From the NCBI RefSeq assembly GCF_000282315.2, contig NZ_AKJN02000008.1:186001-250000 (forward strand): a DNA stretch of 64,000 nt, read 5' to 3'. How positions within the stretch are numbered: the stretch's first letter is position 1; each line of letters starts with the position of its first letter. Positions 43,634 through 52,673 of this stretch are shown here, piece after piece. This DNA is from Pseudomonas sp. GM41(2012). GTDB taxonomy: Bacteria > Pseudomonadota > Gammaproteobacteria > Pseudomonadales > Pseudomonadaceae. The position numbers were made by a program, and so were the translations under genes. Under the pieces are notes generated by a model. That model saw nothing but the letters and a program-made list of their open reading frames with translations, was not told the origin of the DNA and did no database searches.

Positions 43634-44137
43634 ATGAGCCGGATGGCCACCCGATTACGCAATGCCAGTTTTGCCACGTTGCTGGGCCTGTGCGCCAGCA
43701 GTGCCTTTGCCCAGTCCCCCGCCGAATTCATTAACGATGCATCGGCCAAAGGCATGGCCGATATCGAAGCCAGCCGCCTGGCGCACCAGAAAACCGAATC
43801 CAAAGAGGTCAAGGACTACACCATCGTCGTCATCAACGACCGCACCACCGCCAACCAGCACCTGGCGAAAATCGCCAAGCAACTGGATTTGCCGGTGGCT
43901 CCGCGCGAAGAGGTCGTCGATAAGGCCAAAGCCTTGATGCCGCAAGTACAGGACGGCGCAAGCTTCGACCAGGCCTACGCGGCCAGTCAGGTGAAAACCA
44001 CCCAGGAAGCCATCGAACAGCTTCAACAGGCAGCGCAGACCACCGACGTGCCTGAAATCAAAGCCTTCGCCGAAGAAACGTTGCCCAAACTGCAGAACCA
44101 CCTGCAAATGGCCAAGGCGCTGCAAGCCAGTCGCTAA
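43634..44137 (+). CDS. DUF4142 periplasmic protein
   Basis: 167 residues. The signal peptide ends SSAFAQSP. The DUF4142 four-helix bundle follows (FINDASAKGMADIEASRLAH, VKDYTIVVINDRTTANQHL, and a final ETLPKLQNHLQMAKAL). The ribosome site GAGGAGGG is very strong. Function is unknown; family members accumulate under stress and resemble ferritin-like bundles. It sits between a stress gene and an iron-permease-like gene. Confidence 0.88.
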   Translation: MSRMATRLRNASFATLLGLCASSAFAQSPAEFINDASAKGMADIEASRLAHQKTESKEVKDYTIVVINDRTTANQHLAKIAKQLDLPVAPREEVVDKAKALMPQVQDGASFDQAYAASQVKTTQEAIEQLQQAAQTTDVPEIKAFAEETLPKLQNHLQMAKALQASR

Positions 44138-44148
44138 CCCACGAAGCA

Positions 44149-44173
44149 CGCGGGTGCCATCGGGCCACCCGCG
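44149..44173. terminator. Possible terminator between convergent genes
   Basis: Hairpin CGCGGGTG / CACCCGCG with a 9-nt loop, 12 bp after the DUF4142 stop; no T-run. Confidence 0.5.
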
Positions 44174-44183
44174 ATGATCCCGA

Positions 44184-44594
44184 TCAGCATTCATTCAAAT
44201 CCTGCTTGCCTTTTTCCTGGACGACGGTGCCGTCCAGGGAAATCGTTTCGCCCTCGCCAAGTTGCCGATACTGCTTTCTCAGCGCTTCCAACTGCTTGAG
44301 GTCCAGCGCCTCAAGCCCCAGCATCGCGTTCTGCGCCTCCTTCGTCACCCGCAGCAACTCATCGACCTTCAAGTGCAAAATGTCCGTGTCGCGGTTCTGG
44401 GTGTTCTGGATCAGGAATACCATCAGGAACGTGATGATGGTGGTCGACGTATTGATAATCAGCTGCCAGGTGTCGTTGAAGTGAAAAATCGGCCCACTCA
44501 GACCCCACAGAAAAATCAGAATGATCGCCCCCATGAACGTCTTGGGGCTGCCCGCCCACAGGGCAAGTTTCTGAGCGACTTTTGCGAATTTCAT
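44184..44594 (-). CDS. Low-affinity iron permease family protein
   Basis: 136 residues with two TM helices (TFMGAIILIFLWGLSGPIF and LIINTSTTIITFLMVFLIQ) and the family motif QNTQNRDTDILHLKVDELLR, the signature of bacterial Fet4-like small proteins. The C-terminal 50 residues are charged and cytoplasmic. A direct role in iron transport has not been shown for the bacterial proteins. It is monocistronic. Confidence 0.85.
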   Translation of the reverse strand: MKFAKVAQKLALWAGSPKTFMGAIILIFLWGLSGPIFHFNDTWQLIINTSTTIITFLMVFLIQNTQNRDTDILHLKVDELLRVTKEAQNAMLGLEALDLKQLEALRKQYRQLGEGETISLDGTVVQEKGKQDLNEC

Positions 44595-44676
44595 AGCCGT
44601 GCTCCTTATCGGGATGCGCCTGATTTTCAGACAGCGACGGCGAGTTGGAAATTCTAATTACATTTGCATGTTCAAT

Positions 44677-44742
44677 AAAAAAACCGGCTCTTGAGGCTAA
44701 TGGCTTAACTGATCGTCATTAGCCTCAAGGGCCGGTTTTTTG
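44677..44742. terminator. Long hairpin terminator
   Basis: AAAAAACCGGC-TCTTGAGGCTAATG is mirrored by CATTAGCCTCAAG-GGCCGGTTTTTT. It terminates the AidA-like gene on the minus strand; the A-run on the left gives the minus-strand T tract. Confidence 0.88.
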
Positions 44743-44751
44743 GGTTTCTAT

Positions 44752-45294
44752 TCACTCCACCAACTTCACGTCCACCGACCAACTGAAGTACCCCAATGCC
44801 TCGCAGCTTTTATTGATCAGCATGAATTGCAGTTCGCACGCCGCCGCCCCAGCCGCCAATTGCGTGCAGTGCCAATAATGATCATCGGCCGTGTGGCTGC
44901 CCGGTTGGGTCGGGTTTTCGGGATCGGGTGCGGGGACTGTCAGGTTGGCGTGAACGACCAATTCAGGCGGTGAAAGTACCCCGGCATTACCTACTGACAT
45001 CCCGTAGAACACCACGCTGTGTTCGGCGAGCAAGCTGACGGTCCTGCCACGGATGTGGAAGTCCTTTCCGTTGCTGGCGAGAAACGTCATAAGGCTGTCA
45101 TTTATTGCACTTTGTGGTGTTTGGGTGCCGCTGATGGCAAAGATAAAGCCTTCTTCAATCCTGGTCGGGGTTTCGGGCTCAAGACTGGGCTGCGGATAGC
45201 GTGAAAGCAGTGATTCGGCATCGACGATCAGCAGCACGTTATTGGCTGGCGCGATACTCGTCGAAGGGGAGGCAATCGGTTCGGAAGTCATCAT
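44752..45294 (-). CDS. AidA/PixA inclusion-body family protein, copy 1
   Basis: 180 residues (or 179 from the next ATG). Conserved family blocks are NNVLLIVDAESLLSRYPQP, the central strand SVVFYGMSV, DDHYWHCTQLAAG and the C-terminal LGYFSWSVDVKL. Relatives are quorum-controlled AidA of Burkholderia/Ralstonia and PixA of Xenorhabdus, cytoplasmic proteins of unclear role sometimes forming inclusions. It is followed by a strong terminator and lies 121 bp downstream of a second copy on the same strand. Confidence 0.83.
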   Translation of the reverse strand: MMTSEPIASPSTSIAPANNVLLIVDAESLLSRYPQPSLEPETPTRIEEGFIFAISGTQTPQSAINDSLMTFLASNGKDFHIRGRTVSLLAEHSVVFYGMSVGNAGVLSPPELVVHANLTVPAPDPENPTQPGSHTADDHYWHCTQLAAGAAACELQFMLINKSCEALGYFSWSVDVKLVE

Positions 45295-45415
45295 GGATTC
45301 CTTTCATGATGTTGATTCAAGACGGCAGCCGCATCGGTTCAAGCAAGACATCCCGTCCCGGCCGAAGCGGCAACGAACTCGGTAGGCCCCTCGTCGCCAA
45401 GGGGCCTGGTCATCG

Positions 45416-45919
45416 TCAGTTTCGGATGGTAATGAACGGATCCCACGAGCAGCAGCCTACAATCTTGCAGTCGCGATCAACGATCAGGAAATGGAAGTGG
45501 TAGGTCACGCTACCGCACGAAAGTGTTTCCGAAGACCAGTAATGGTTATCGACTTTCTGGCAGCTCGGAACCGACGGGTTGCTGGTGTTGGGAACGGCAA
45601 CGCACGCTGTGGCCTTGCGGGGCGTGGGTGTGGAGATCAACTCGTTGCCGACGTTGCCAACGAACTTGTAGAAAATCACTGCAGTCTCGAAGCTCTGCGA
45701 CAGACTGGTTTCACGCCAGCGAATCAAGTCGCCTACCTGGGCTTTCAAGTTGAGTTCGCCACCGGCCTGGCCGCTGACCACGTTGTTCTGATTGGTCACC
45801 ATGTACACATGATTGACGTCGATTAACGTCGGCGCGGCAGGGTTTTTGCTGATGTTCGGGTAGTTTTTCAGAATGGTTTCAGTGTCGATTGAAACAAGTA
45901 CATCCGTGACTCGAGACAT
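45416..45919 (-). CDS. AidA/PixA inclusion-body family protein, copy 2
   Basis: 167 residues. It has the same ordered blocks as the downstream paralog: TDVLVSIDTETILKNYPNIS, ETAVIFYKFVGNVG, VDNHYWSSETLSCGSVTYHF and the terminal VGCCSWDPFITI. It is clearly diverged from copy 1. It has an AAGGAGC ribosome site and a perfect 7-bp-stem hairpin 26 bp upstream of the ATG (45945-45964), so leader-mediated control is possible. Function is not established. Confidence 0.84.
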   Translation of the reverse strand: MSRVTDVLVSIDTETILKNYPNISKNPAAPTLIDVNHVYMVTNQNNVVSGQAGGELNLKAQVGDLIRWRETSLSQSFETAVIFYKFVGNVGNELISTPTPRKATACVAVPNTSNPSVPSCQKVDNHYWSSETLSCGSVTYHFHFLIVDRDCKIVGCCSWDPFITIRN

Positions 45920-46355
45920 AGTAAAGCTCCTTGTTCATAGTGAATGCCTGGCATCTTCCAGGCACAACAACGCTTGCTTGCCTTACGGCCGTTGCGAACA
46001 CACTACGGGCGGAACCCACCTGTCACGGGCATGAGCTGGCCTTGCTCCTTGCGTGCAAACTAACGGGTTCGGGTTCCTTCCGACGGGCCGCGATAGGACT
46101 ATAGGTGTGAATTTTAGGCTGTCAAAATTGCTTGGCTTCTAGATCGACGAACGGTCGGTTTGGTTATGACTTCAGAAGATTTTGCGATAAAAAATGCTCA
46201 TTCAAGTCCTCTTTGTACGTTTGCTCCCGTGGGTATTGGCCGGTTAACTGACCGCTTTCGCCATAGGTCGGATAGGGCAAAGCGCACCGGTCGAGGTATC
46301 GTAGCGAACCGGTTTTCCGCCTCTTGCTACAACAACGCACCGACAGGAGAACGCA
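45920..46355. other. Intergenic region, AidA-type promoter/leader and tam promoter
   Basis: No gene supported. GC is lower than in flanking genes. It holds a 7-6-7 hairpin (TGCCTGG-CATCTT-CCAGGCA, 45945-45964) in the leader of AidA copy 2. Confidence 0.6.
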
Positions 46356-47126
46356 ATGAGTTGGTCCGCCAAGCAATACGTCGCTTTTGAAGATGAACGC
46401 ACACGCCCCGCCCGTGACTTGTTGGCCGCAATCCCTGCTGTAGACGCGCGCTCGGCAATCGACATCGGTTGCGGCCCCGGTAATTCGACCGAGTTGCTGG
46501 TTGAGCGCTTCGCCAATGCCACGGTGCGTGGCCTGGACAGTTCGACCGATATGATCGACGCCGCCCGCAAGCGCTTGCCGCAGGTGCAATTCGATACGGC
46601 TGATATTGATACCTGGAACGAAAACGGCCCGTTCGATGTGATTTTCGCCAACGCGGTGTTGCAGTGGCTACCTGATCACGCGAAGTTGCTGCCTGCACTG
46701 GCGAGCAAGCTGACCCCTGGCGGCAGCCTGGCGATCCAGATGCCGGACAATCTCAACGAACCTTCGCATCGCTTGATGCGCGAAGTTGCAGCCGATGGTC
46801 CATGGGTTGGCAAACTGGCGGACGCCGCCGGGCAGCGGACAGAGATGGCAGATGCCAGTGGTTATTACTCGATGCTGCGGGCCCACTGTTCCCGTGTCGA
46901 TGTGTGGCGCACGACTTACCATCATCCACTTGCTGGCGGCGCGTCTGGTGTGGTCGAGTGGTTCAAGGGCAGCGGATTGCGGCCGTTTCTTGATCCACTG
47001 GATGAGGCGGAGCGGGCGCAGTACCTCAAGCAGTATCAAGCGGCAATCGAGCGGGCCTATCCACCGTTAGCCGATGGTTCAGTGCTGCTGCCGTTCCCAC
47101 GGTTGTTTATCGTTGCGACGCGCTGA
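46356..47126 (+). CDS. tam: Trans-aconitate 2-methyltransferase
   Basis: 256 residues, the length of E. coli Tam. It starts MSWSAKQYVAFEDERTRPAR with motif I IDIGCGPGNSTELL, then VRGLDSSTDMIDAARKRLPQ, FANAVLQWLPDH and the C-terminal PLADGSVLLPFPRLFIVA. It methylates trans-aconitate with SAM, removing an inhibitor of aconitase. The ribosome site CAGGAGA precedes the ATG. Confidence 0.92.
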   Translation: MSWSAKQYVAFEDERTRPARDLLAAIPAVDARSAIDIGCGPGNSTELLVERFANATVRGLDSSTDMIDAARKRLPQVQFDTADIDTWNENGPFDVIFANAVLQWLPDHAKLLPALASKLTPGGSLAIQMPDNLNEPSHRLMREVAADGPWVGKLADAAGQRTEMADASGYYSMLRAHCSRVDVWRTTYHHPLAGGASGVVEWFKGSGLRPFLDPLDEAERAQYLKQYQAAIERAYPPLADGSVLLPFPRLFIVATR

Positions 47127-47137
47127 TGCATTAATGA

Positions 47138-47176
47138 AAAAGGGACAGGTCCCGCTCTTTTCGTCTGTCCCCTTCA
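47138..47176. terminator. Terminator between tam and the next convergent gene
   Basis: AAAGGGACAG (left arm) and CTGTCCCCTT (right arm) around a loop holding CCCGCTCTTTT. Confidence 0.6.
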
Positions 47177-47180
47177 CTAG

Positions 47181-47519
47181 CTAATCAAGCAGCTGATCAA
47201 TCAAAACCGCGTTGCTATAAATCAAGCTTCCATCACTCGCTCGATGCCCGACCAAATGGAACTGACCGCGCTCGTTGTGTATATAGACGCGCATTTGGCA
47301 GTCGGACAAAGGGCCGTATCCCTCTGGCAATTTCAACTCCAGCGTGTCCATGTCGACATCGACCATGGCTTCACGCTCATGGGTCTTCTGCAGGCGTTCT
47401 TCCGCGTCCTCCAGCCCCTTATGGAGGTCGCCATCGACGTAAAAATGGATTTCACCCATCGGGGTCGACTTTTGTGCTCCGTTGACTTTGCACCAGCCTT
47501 CGATCGTCAAGGCACTCAT
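47181..47519 (-). CDS. Hypothetical acidic protein
   Basis: 112 residues starting MSALTIEGWCKVNGAQKSTP, with ribosome site CGGAGA. It is an acidic, mainly beta protein (GEIHFYVDGDLHKG, VDMDTLELKLPEGYG, QMRVYIHNERGQFHLVG) with no signal peptide or TM helix. I do not recognise a domain. Codon use looks native. It is alone between a terminator and the oxidase operon's upstream region. Confidence 0.6.
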   Translation of the reverse strand: MSALTIEGWCKVNGAQKSTPMGEIHFYVDGDLHKGLEDAEERLQKTHEREAMVDVDMDTLELKLPEGYGPLSDCQMRVYIHNERGQFHLVGHRASDGSLIYSNAVLIDQLLD

Positions 47520-47959
47520 GACGAAATCTCCGTTGTGGACGGCTGGACTCTATAGCTCTTGGCCGTCACTTGTCTGACCACTATGCATAGGCAAGGACTT
47601 TTGCGGGCGCTTTTAGCCGATCTTTGCCTTCCGTAATCAGACCTGATTATAGCTGGCAACCGGGCTTCGCTTACTCGACGTGTTGTCCAGGCGAGAGTGT
47701 TGCTTAATAGTTACAGTTATATATAGCGAATCGGTTTCAAGTGATCAAGTTGACGCTGAAGTTGGAATATCCAGACTCCAATGGTTTTCACGAAAAGCGC
47801 TTGTTCCGGCCATGAACTATACTTCCTGCGGACTTTGCCACGAAGATAGGTGGTATTTGTCTAGCCTGTTTTGGCGTCAGATTATTATTGATTTGACGAT
47901 GTTGTTCTGTGGCGATGCTTAGGCGTACCGATGAGTAACAGGAATAGGATGACGGCAAA
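47520..47959. other. Intergenic region upstream of the oxidase operon
   Basis: About 440 bp of comparatively AT-rich DNA without a supported gene. It must contain the oxidase promoter, but I cannot assign a -35/-10 or an ANR/RoxA site with confidence. Confidence 0.5.
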
Positions 47960-49426
47960 ATGGCAATGGCAATTATTCTTGTACTAATCGTTATTGCGTC
48001 CGTGCTGTTCCATTTATTAGCGCCTTGGCATGCGGCACCGCCAGCCTCCAACTGGGGGTCAATAGACACCACCCTGTTCATCACCCTGATCATCAGCGGA
48101 ATATTTTTCATCGCCGTCACTCTATTCATGGCGGTGGCCTTGATACGTTTCCGTCACAAGGAAGGCGGCAGGGCGGCCTACCAGCCAGAAAGTAAAAAGT
48201 TGGAAACCGGGTTGATTATCGTGACCTCGATAGGTATTGCCGCGATGTTGGCGCCAGGCCTGGTTGTTTATGATGATTTCATCCGGGTGCCAAAAAATGC
48301 CTATGAACTCGAAGTGGTCGCCCAGCAGTGGCAATGGGCTTTTCGTTTTCCGGGTCAGGATGGAAAGCTGGGAAAGTCAGACATCAAGTTTGTTGACTCG
48401 GTCAATCCTCTCGGCCTTGATCCCAAAGATTCTGCCGGGCAGGATGATGTACTAATAAGAAGCAATGAAGTTCACCTTCCACTCGATCAGCCGGTGAAAG
48501 TCTTATTGCGTTCCAAAGATGTACTGCACGATTTCTATATACCGCAGATTCGCAGCAAGATGGACATGGTGCCTGGGATGGTGTCGTACTTTTGGTTTAC
48601 ACCGACGGTAATCGGGAAGTATGAAATACTGTGTGCCGAGTATTGTGGTGTCGGTCATTACAACATGCGCGGCTATATGATCGTAGAAGACCGGACCGCC
48701 TTCGAACAATGGCTTAACCGCCAACCGACTTTTGCGCAGACATTAACGACGGCTGCCAAACCCAGTCGGGACAGCGTGCTGGAAAAAGGTCGCCAGTTGG
48801 TTGAAAAGCTTGGCTGCAGTGCCTGCCATAGCCAGGATGGAACTGCCAGTCTCGGCCCGGGATGGAAGGGGCTGTACGGCCGCACTGAACAGCTTGCCGA
48901 TGGGACCAGCGTGCTCGTCGATGAGGCCTACGTGAAAGAGTCGATCCTCGATCCGAAGGCTCGACTGGTACAGGGTTATCCGCCAGTCATGGTGGCCTAT
49001 ACTCTCACTGAAGATGAACTGGGTGCTGTCGTCGCCCTGATCAAATCACTGGGTGTCGCGCAGCAAGAACCTTCTATCGGCGAAAAACTGGACGGAGGTG
49101 ACGACTTGGCGACGCAGGGGCAGCGGCTGGCCCAGTCGCTCGGCTGTCTGGCCTGCCACAGTGTCGATGGCAGCAAGGGCGTCGGCCCCAGCTGGCAGGG
49201 CCTGTATAACGAGCCCGTAACCCTTGCCGACGGTTCGACGATAAAGGCCGATGAGGGCTATATAAAAGAGTCGGTGCTTAATCCCGGTGCCAAAATCGTC
49301 AAGGGCTACGCAGCCATCATGCCGGCCTTTACCCCGAGTGATCAGGAGTTGAACGCACTGATCGCTTTTATCAAATCCAAAGCGAATGCCGACGCTGATA
49401 CGAGCAAGGCGGAGCCAGGGAAGTAG
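47960..49426 (+). CDS. caa3-type cytochrome c oxidase subunit II with two cytochrome c domains
   Basis: 488 residues. Two TM helices lie at about 38-62 and 84-104. The CuA domain ligands are His190 (DVLHDFYIP), Cys225, Cys229, His233 and Met236 (CAEYCGVGHYNM). Two class I cytochrome c domains follow, each with haem motif and Met ligand: CSACH (286-290) with VMVAYT, and CLACH (396-400) with IMPAFT. A roughly 30-residue insertion (about 132-163) widens the CuA domain. It accepts electrons from the periplasm for subunit I. Ordinary fused subunit II has one cytochrome c; two is unusual. Confidence 0.9.
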   Translation: MAMAIILVLIVIASVLFHLLAPWHAAPPASNWGSIDTTLFITLIISGIFFIAVTLFMAVALIRFRHKEGGRAAYQPESKKLETGLIIVTSIGIAAMLAPGLVVYDDFIRVPKNAYELEVVAQQWQWAFRFPGQDGKLGKSDIKFVDSVNPLGLDPKDSAGQDDVLIRSNEVHLPLDQPVKVLLRSKDVLHDFYIPQIRSKMDMVPGMVSYFWFTPTVIGKYEILCAEYCGVGHYNMRGYMIVEDRTAFEQWLNRQPTFAQTLTTAAKPSRDSVLEKGRQLVEKLGCSACHSQDGTASLGPGWKGLYGRTEQLADGTSVLVDEAYVKESILDPKARLVQGYPPVMVAYTLTEDELGAVVALIKSLGVAQQEPSIGEKLDGGDDLATQGQRLAQSLGCLACHSVDGSKGVGPSWQGLYNEPVTLADGSTIKADEGYIKESVLNPGAKIVKGYAAIMPAFTPSDQELNALIAFIKSKANADADTSKAEPGK

Positions 49427-49475
49427 CCGTAAAGCAGCCAGGAATGCACCGAAACTTCGACAGGAGGATGACGTG

Positions 49476-51251
49476 ATGGCCTATGCGGAGCAAGCCGAAA
49501 CAGAAGCACTACACGAGCCCAAAAGTTTCCTGACCAAATATATCTGGAGTCAGGACCACAAGGTCATCGCCATTCAGTATTCCTTGACGGCTATTTTCGT
49601 GGGCGTTATCGCCGTGGTGTTGTCCGACTTGATGCGCATACAGATTGGCTTCCCCGGCAGTTTGGCGTTCATGGACGCCAGTGCTTACTATCAGGCGATG
49701 ACCATGCACGGCATGATCATGGTCATTTATTTGCTGACGGCCTTGTTTCTGGGTGGCTTCGGTAACTATCTGATCCCGCTGATGGTGGGCGCCCGCGACA
49801 TGGTCTTCCCCTATGTCAACATGCTGAGTTACTGGTTCTACCTGCTGGCGGTAGTGGTGTTGCTTTCCAGTTTCTTTGTTCCTGGCGGCCCCACCGGTTC
49901 GGGCTGGACGCTCTATCCGCCACAGTCCATTTCCCAGGGGACACCGGGGGTCGAGTGGGGCATCGTCATGATGCTCGTCTCACTGGCGATTTTTATCGTC
50001 GCAGCCACCATGGGCGGGTTGAACTACGTCACCACGGTGTTGCAGGCGCGCACGCACGGCATGACATTGTTTCGCATGCCGCTTTCCGTATGGGGCATTT
50101 TCATGGCCTCGATCATGGCTTTGCTGGCCTTCCCGGCGTTGTTTGTCAGTGCGGTCATGATGCTGTTTGACAAGCTGTTGGGCACCAGCTTCTTTATGCC
50201 GGCGATGATCTCGCTGGGGCAGCAGCTCGATCACCAGGGTGGCAGCCCCATATTATTCCAGCACCTGTTCTGGTTCTTCGGCCACCCGGAGGTCTACATC
50301 GTTGCGCTCCCTGCGTTTGGTCTGGTCTCCGATTTGATCAGCACGCATGCGCGTAAAAATATCTTCGGCTACCGAATGATGGTGTGGGCCATTATTGCAA
50401 TCGGCGTACTCAGCTTTGTGGTCTGGGCGCACCACATGTATGTCAGCGGAATGAACCCGTACTTTGGCTTTTTCTTCGCCGTCACCACCTTGATCATCGC
50501 GGTGCCGACCGCACTGAAAGTCTACAACTGGGTGCTGACCCTGTGGCGGGGCGACATTCATCTGACCGTGCCGATGCTGTTTGCCCTGGCCTTTATCGTC
50601 ACCTTCCTGGTCGGCGGTCTGACCGGGTTGTTTCTCGGCAATGTGATCGTGGATATACCGCTCTCGGACACCTATTTCGTCGTCGCCCATTTTCATATGG
50701 TCATGGGGGTCGCACCGGTACTGGTGGTGTTCGGCGGTATTTATCACTGGTTCCCGAAAGTCACCGGGCGCATGTGGAACGACACCCTGGGCAAGTTGCA
50801 TTTCTGGATTACCTTTCTGGGCACCTACGCCATTTTCTTCCCCATGCACTATCTGGGTTTTCAGGGGATGCCACGCCGCTACTACGCCTATGAAAACTAC
50901 GCGTTCATCCCGCAGTCGGCGCATGAGTTGAATGCCTTCATTACGGTGATCGCATTGGCCGTCGGCGTTTCCCAGTTGTTGTTCCTGTTCAACCTGGCCT
51001 GGAGTGCATTCAAGGGCAGGCCCGCAGGCAGTAATCCCTGGGGCGCGGCCAGTCTGGAATGGCAAACGCCGAACACCCCGCCGATACACGGTAACTGGGG
51101 AGCGAAGCTGCCGGTCGTGCATCGCTGGGCCTATGACTACAGTGTGCCGGGGATAGGGCAGGATTTCGTTCCGCAGACAGTCTCCGCCGAGGAGTTGGAG
51201 CAGATGCGGCAACTGAGTGCCGGAACCAAGATAGCGGACGTTAGAACATGA
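49476..51251 (+). CDS. Cytochrome c oxidase subunit I
   Basis: 591 residues from ATG at 49476 (site CAGGAGG). It is a haem-copper oxidase of the A1 class. Low-spin haem and CuB ligands are visible in MTMHGMIMVIY, WFFGHPEVYIVALPAFG (with the Tyr cross-link and the D-channel Glu), HHMYVSG, and DTYFVVAHFHMVMG. It has about 12 TM helices and reduces oxygen to water with proton pumping. The stop overlaps the next gene by 4 bp. The HFHMVMG variant, instead of the common HFHYV, marks a separate clade. Confidence 0.92.
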   Translation: MAYAEQAETEALHEPKSFLTKYIWSQDHKVIAIQYSLTAIFVGVIAVVLSDLMRIQIGFPGSLAFMDASAYYQAMTMHGMIMVIYLLTALFLGGFGNYLIPLMVGARDMVFPYVNMLSYWFYLLAVVVLLSSFFVPGGPTGSGWTLYPPQSISQGTPGVEWGIVMMLVSLAIFIVAATMGGLNYVTTVLQARTHGMTLFRMPLSVWGIFMASIMALLAFPALFVSAVMMLFDKLLGTSFFMPAMISLGQQLDHQGGSPILFQHLFWFFGHPEVYIVALPAFGLVSDLISTHARKNIFGYRMMVWAIIAIGVLSFVVWAHHMYVSGMNPYFGFFFAVTTLIIAVPTALKVYNWVLTLWRGDIHLTVPMLFALAFIVTFLVGGLTGLFLGNVIVDIPLSDTYFVVAHFHMVMGVAPVLVVFGGIYHWFPKVTGRMWNDTLGKLHFWITFLGTYAIFFPMHYLGFQGMPRRYYAYENYAFIPQSAHELNAFITVIALAVGVSQLLFLFNLAWSAFKGRPAGSNPWGAASLEWQTPNTPPIHGNWGAKLPVVHRWAYDYSVPGIGQDFVPQTVSAEELEQMRQLSAGTKIADVRT

Positions 51252-51940
51252 GCAGGTTGCTATTGAGAAACGCCGACGGCGCTGACCCCGGCGGCAGCTG
51301 GAATCGCGATCCGGAGGGTATTCAGGCCGGCGAAGGTGCCGATCGAAACCAAATTGCAAGAACAGGCCTGCGCTTATTTCTGGCCGTGGTGAGTTCGTTA
51401 TTCTTTCTCTTCTTGCTCGCCTTTATCGCCCGTTCACAAATGACTGACTGGCTCCCCCTGACAGAGCCCATGGCGCCGTTAGCCAATCTAAGGCAGTTAT
51501 GGCTGAATTCGGTTTTTCTGGTAGTCAGTTGCGTCGCACTGCAGTGGTCGCGTATGGCCGCCCGACGGGGGCGACTGGGTGCAACTGTGATGGGTTTTGC
51601 ATTGGCGGGCGTATTCGCCATTGCTTTTCTGGCGGGGCAGTTCTGGGTCTGGCAGCAGTTTGTCGCCTGGGGTTACTTTCTTGCCAGCAATCCGGCCAAC
51701 AGCTTCTTCTACCTGTTGACCGGCCTGCATGCGCTCCACCTGCTGGGCGGGCTGATAGCCTGGGGCATCATCGTTGCTAAATACCTGCAGCGCGTGCCGT
51801 TACCGCAACTTAGCGCCAGCGTAGAGCTGTGTGCCATCTATTGGCATTACTTACTGGGTCTTTGGTTCGTGCTATTCGCTTTGCTGGCCAGCACACCGCA
51901 AACCTATGAAGCCATCGCCAGATTCTGCGGCCTGAGGTGA
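51248..51940 (+). CDS. Haem-copper oxidase subunit III-like protein (first copy)
   Basis: 230 residues. About five TM helices follow a 40-residue hydrophilic N-terminus. QFVAWGYFLASNPANSFFYL, then GLHALHLLGGLIAWGII and CAIYWHYLLGLWFVLFALL, match the last helices of subunit III. The start overlaps the subunit I stop (ATGA). A second subunit III follows, so this operon has two subunit III-type genes, probably a split of structural roles. Confidence 0.82.
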   Translation: MSRLLLRNADGADPGGSWNRDPEGIQAGEGADRNQIARTGLRLFLAVVSSLFFLFLLAFIARSQMTDWLPLTEPMAPLANLRQLWLNSVFLVVSCVALQWSRMAARRGRLGATVMGFALAGVFAIAFLAGQFWVWQQFVAWGYFLASNPANSFFYLLTGLHALHLLGGLIAWGIIVAKYLQRVPLPQLSASVELCAIYWHYLLGLWFVLFALLASTPQTYEAIARFCGLR

Positions 51941-51946
51941 AAAGCC

Positions 51947-52660
51947 ATGGCATCGCACCCACTTTCCCCAAGCGAGACCAGTTCATCCAATCCACCCGGC
52001 TCACCGCTTGTACCAGGATGGGAGGGCATCGCCAGCGACTGGTCCTCGGATAAGGAGGCTTTCAAGCAGGTGCCTTGGGGCAAGGCGATGATGTGGATAT
52101 TCCTGCTCAGCGATACGTTTATATTCACCTGTTTTTTAACCGGCTACATGTCGGTTCGCATGACCATCACCAGCGCCTGGCCGAACCCCAGTGAAGTGTT
52201 CGCATTGACGATCGGCGGCAGAGAAATCCCGCTCATTCTGATCGCCATCATGACCTTTGTGCTGATCAGTAGCAGCGGCACCATGGCCATGGCAGTCAAT
52301 TTCGCCTATCGCCGTGATCGTGCGAAAACCACTGCCCTGATGCTGGCGACCGCTGCCTTGGGTGTGACCTTCGTCGGCATGCAGGCATTCGAATGGAGCA
52401 AGCTCATCGCAGAAGGCGTGCGTCCCTGGGGGAACCCTATGGGGGCGGCGCAGTTTGGCGCCAGCTTTTTCATGATTACCGGTTTTCACGGACTGCATGT
52501 GTCAATCGGCGCCATCTATCTCAGCATTGTGGCGTTGAAAGTACTGCGGGGAGATTATGAGCGCTCCGGAAACTATCAGAACGTCGAGATAGCCGGGCTT
52601 TATTGGCACTTCGTGGATTTGGTGTGGGTGTTTATTTTTGCTTTCTTCTATTTATGGTAG
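51947..52660 (+). CDS. Cytochrome c oxidase subunit III
   Basis: 237 residues, five or so TM helices (WIFLLSDTFIFTCFLTGYMS; ILIAIMTFVLISSSGTMAMA; TGFHGLHVSIGAIYLSIVAL; GLYWHFVDLVWVFIFAFFYL). The last two blocks, with F-H-G-x-H and W-H-F-V-D-x-V-W, are the classical subunit III signature. It lies six bases after the previous gene. It stabilises the oxidase core in the inner membrane. Confidence 0.88.
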   Translation: MASHPLSPSETSSSNPPGSPLVPGWEGIASDWSSDKEAFKQVPWGKAMMWIFLLSDTFIFTCFLTGYMSVRMTITSAWPNPSEVFALTIGGREIPLILIAIMTFVLISSSGTMAMAVNFAYRRDRAKTTALMLATAALGVTFVGMQAFEWSKLIAEGVRPWGNPMGAAQFGASFFMITGFHGLHVSIGAIYLSIVALKVLRGDYERSGNYQNVEIAGLYWHFVDLVWVFIFAFFYLW

Positions 52661-52673
52661 AGGAGCACGGGTG

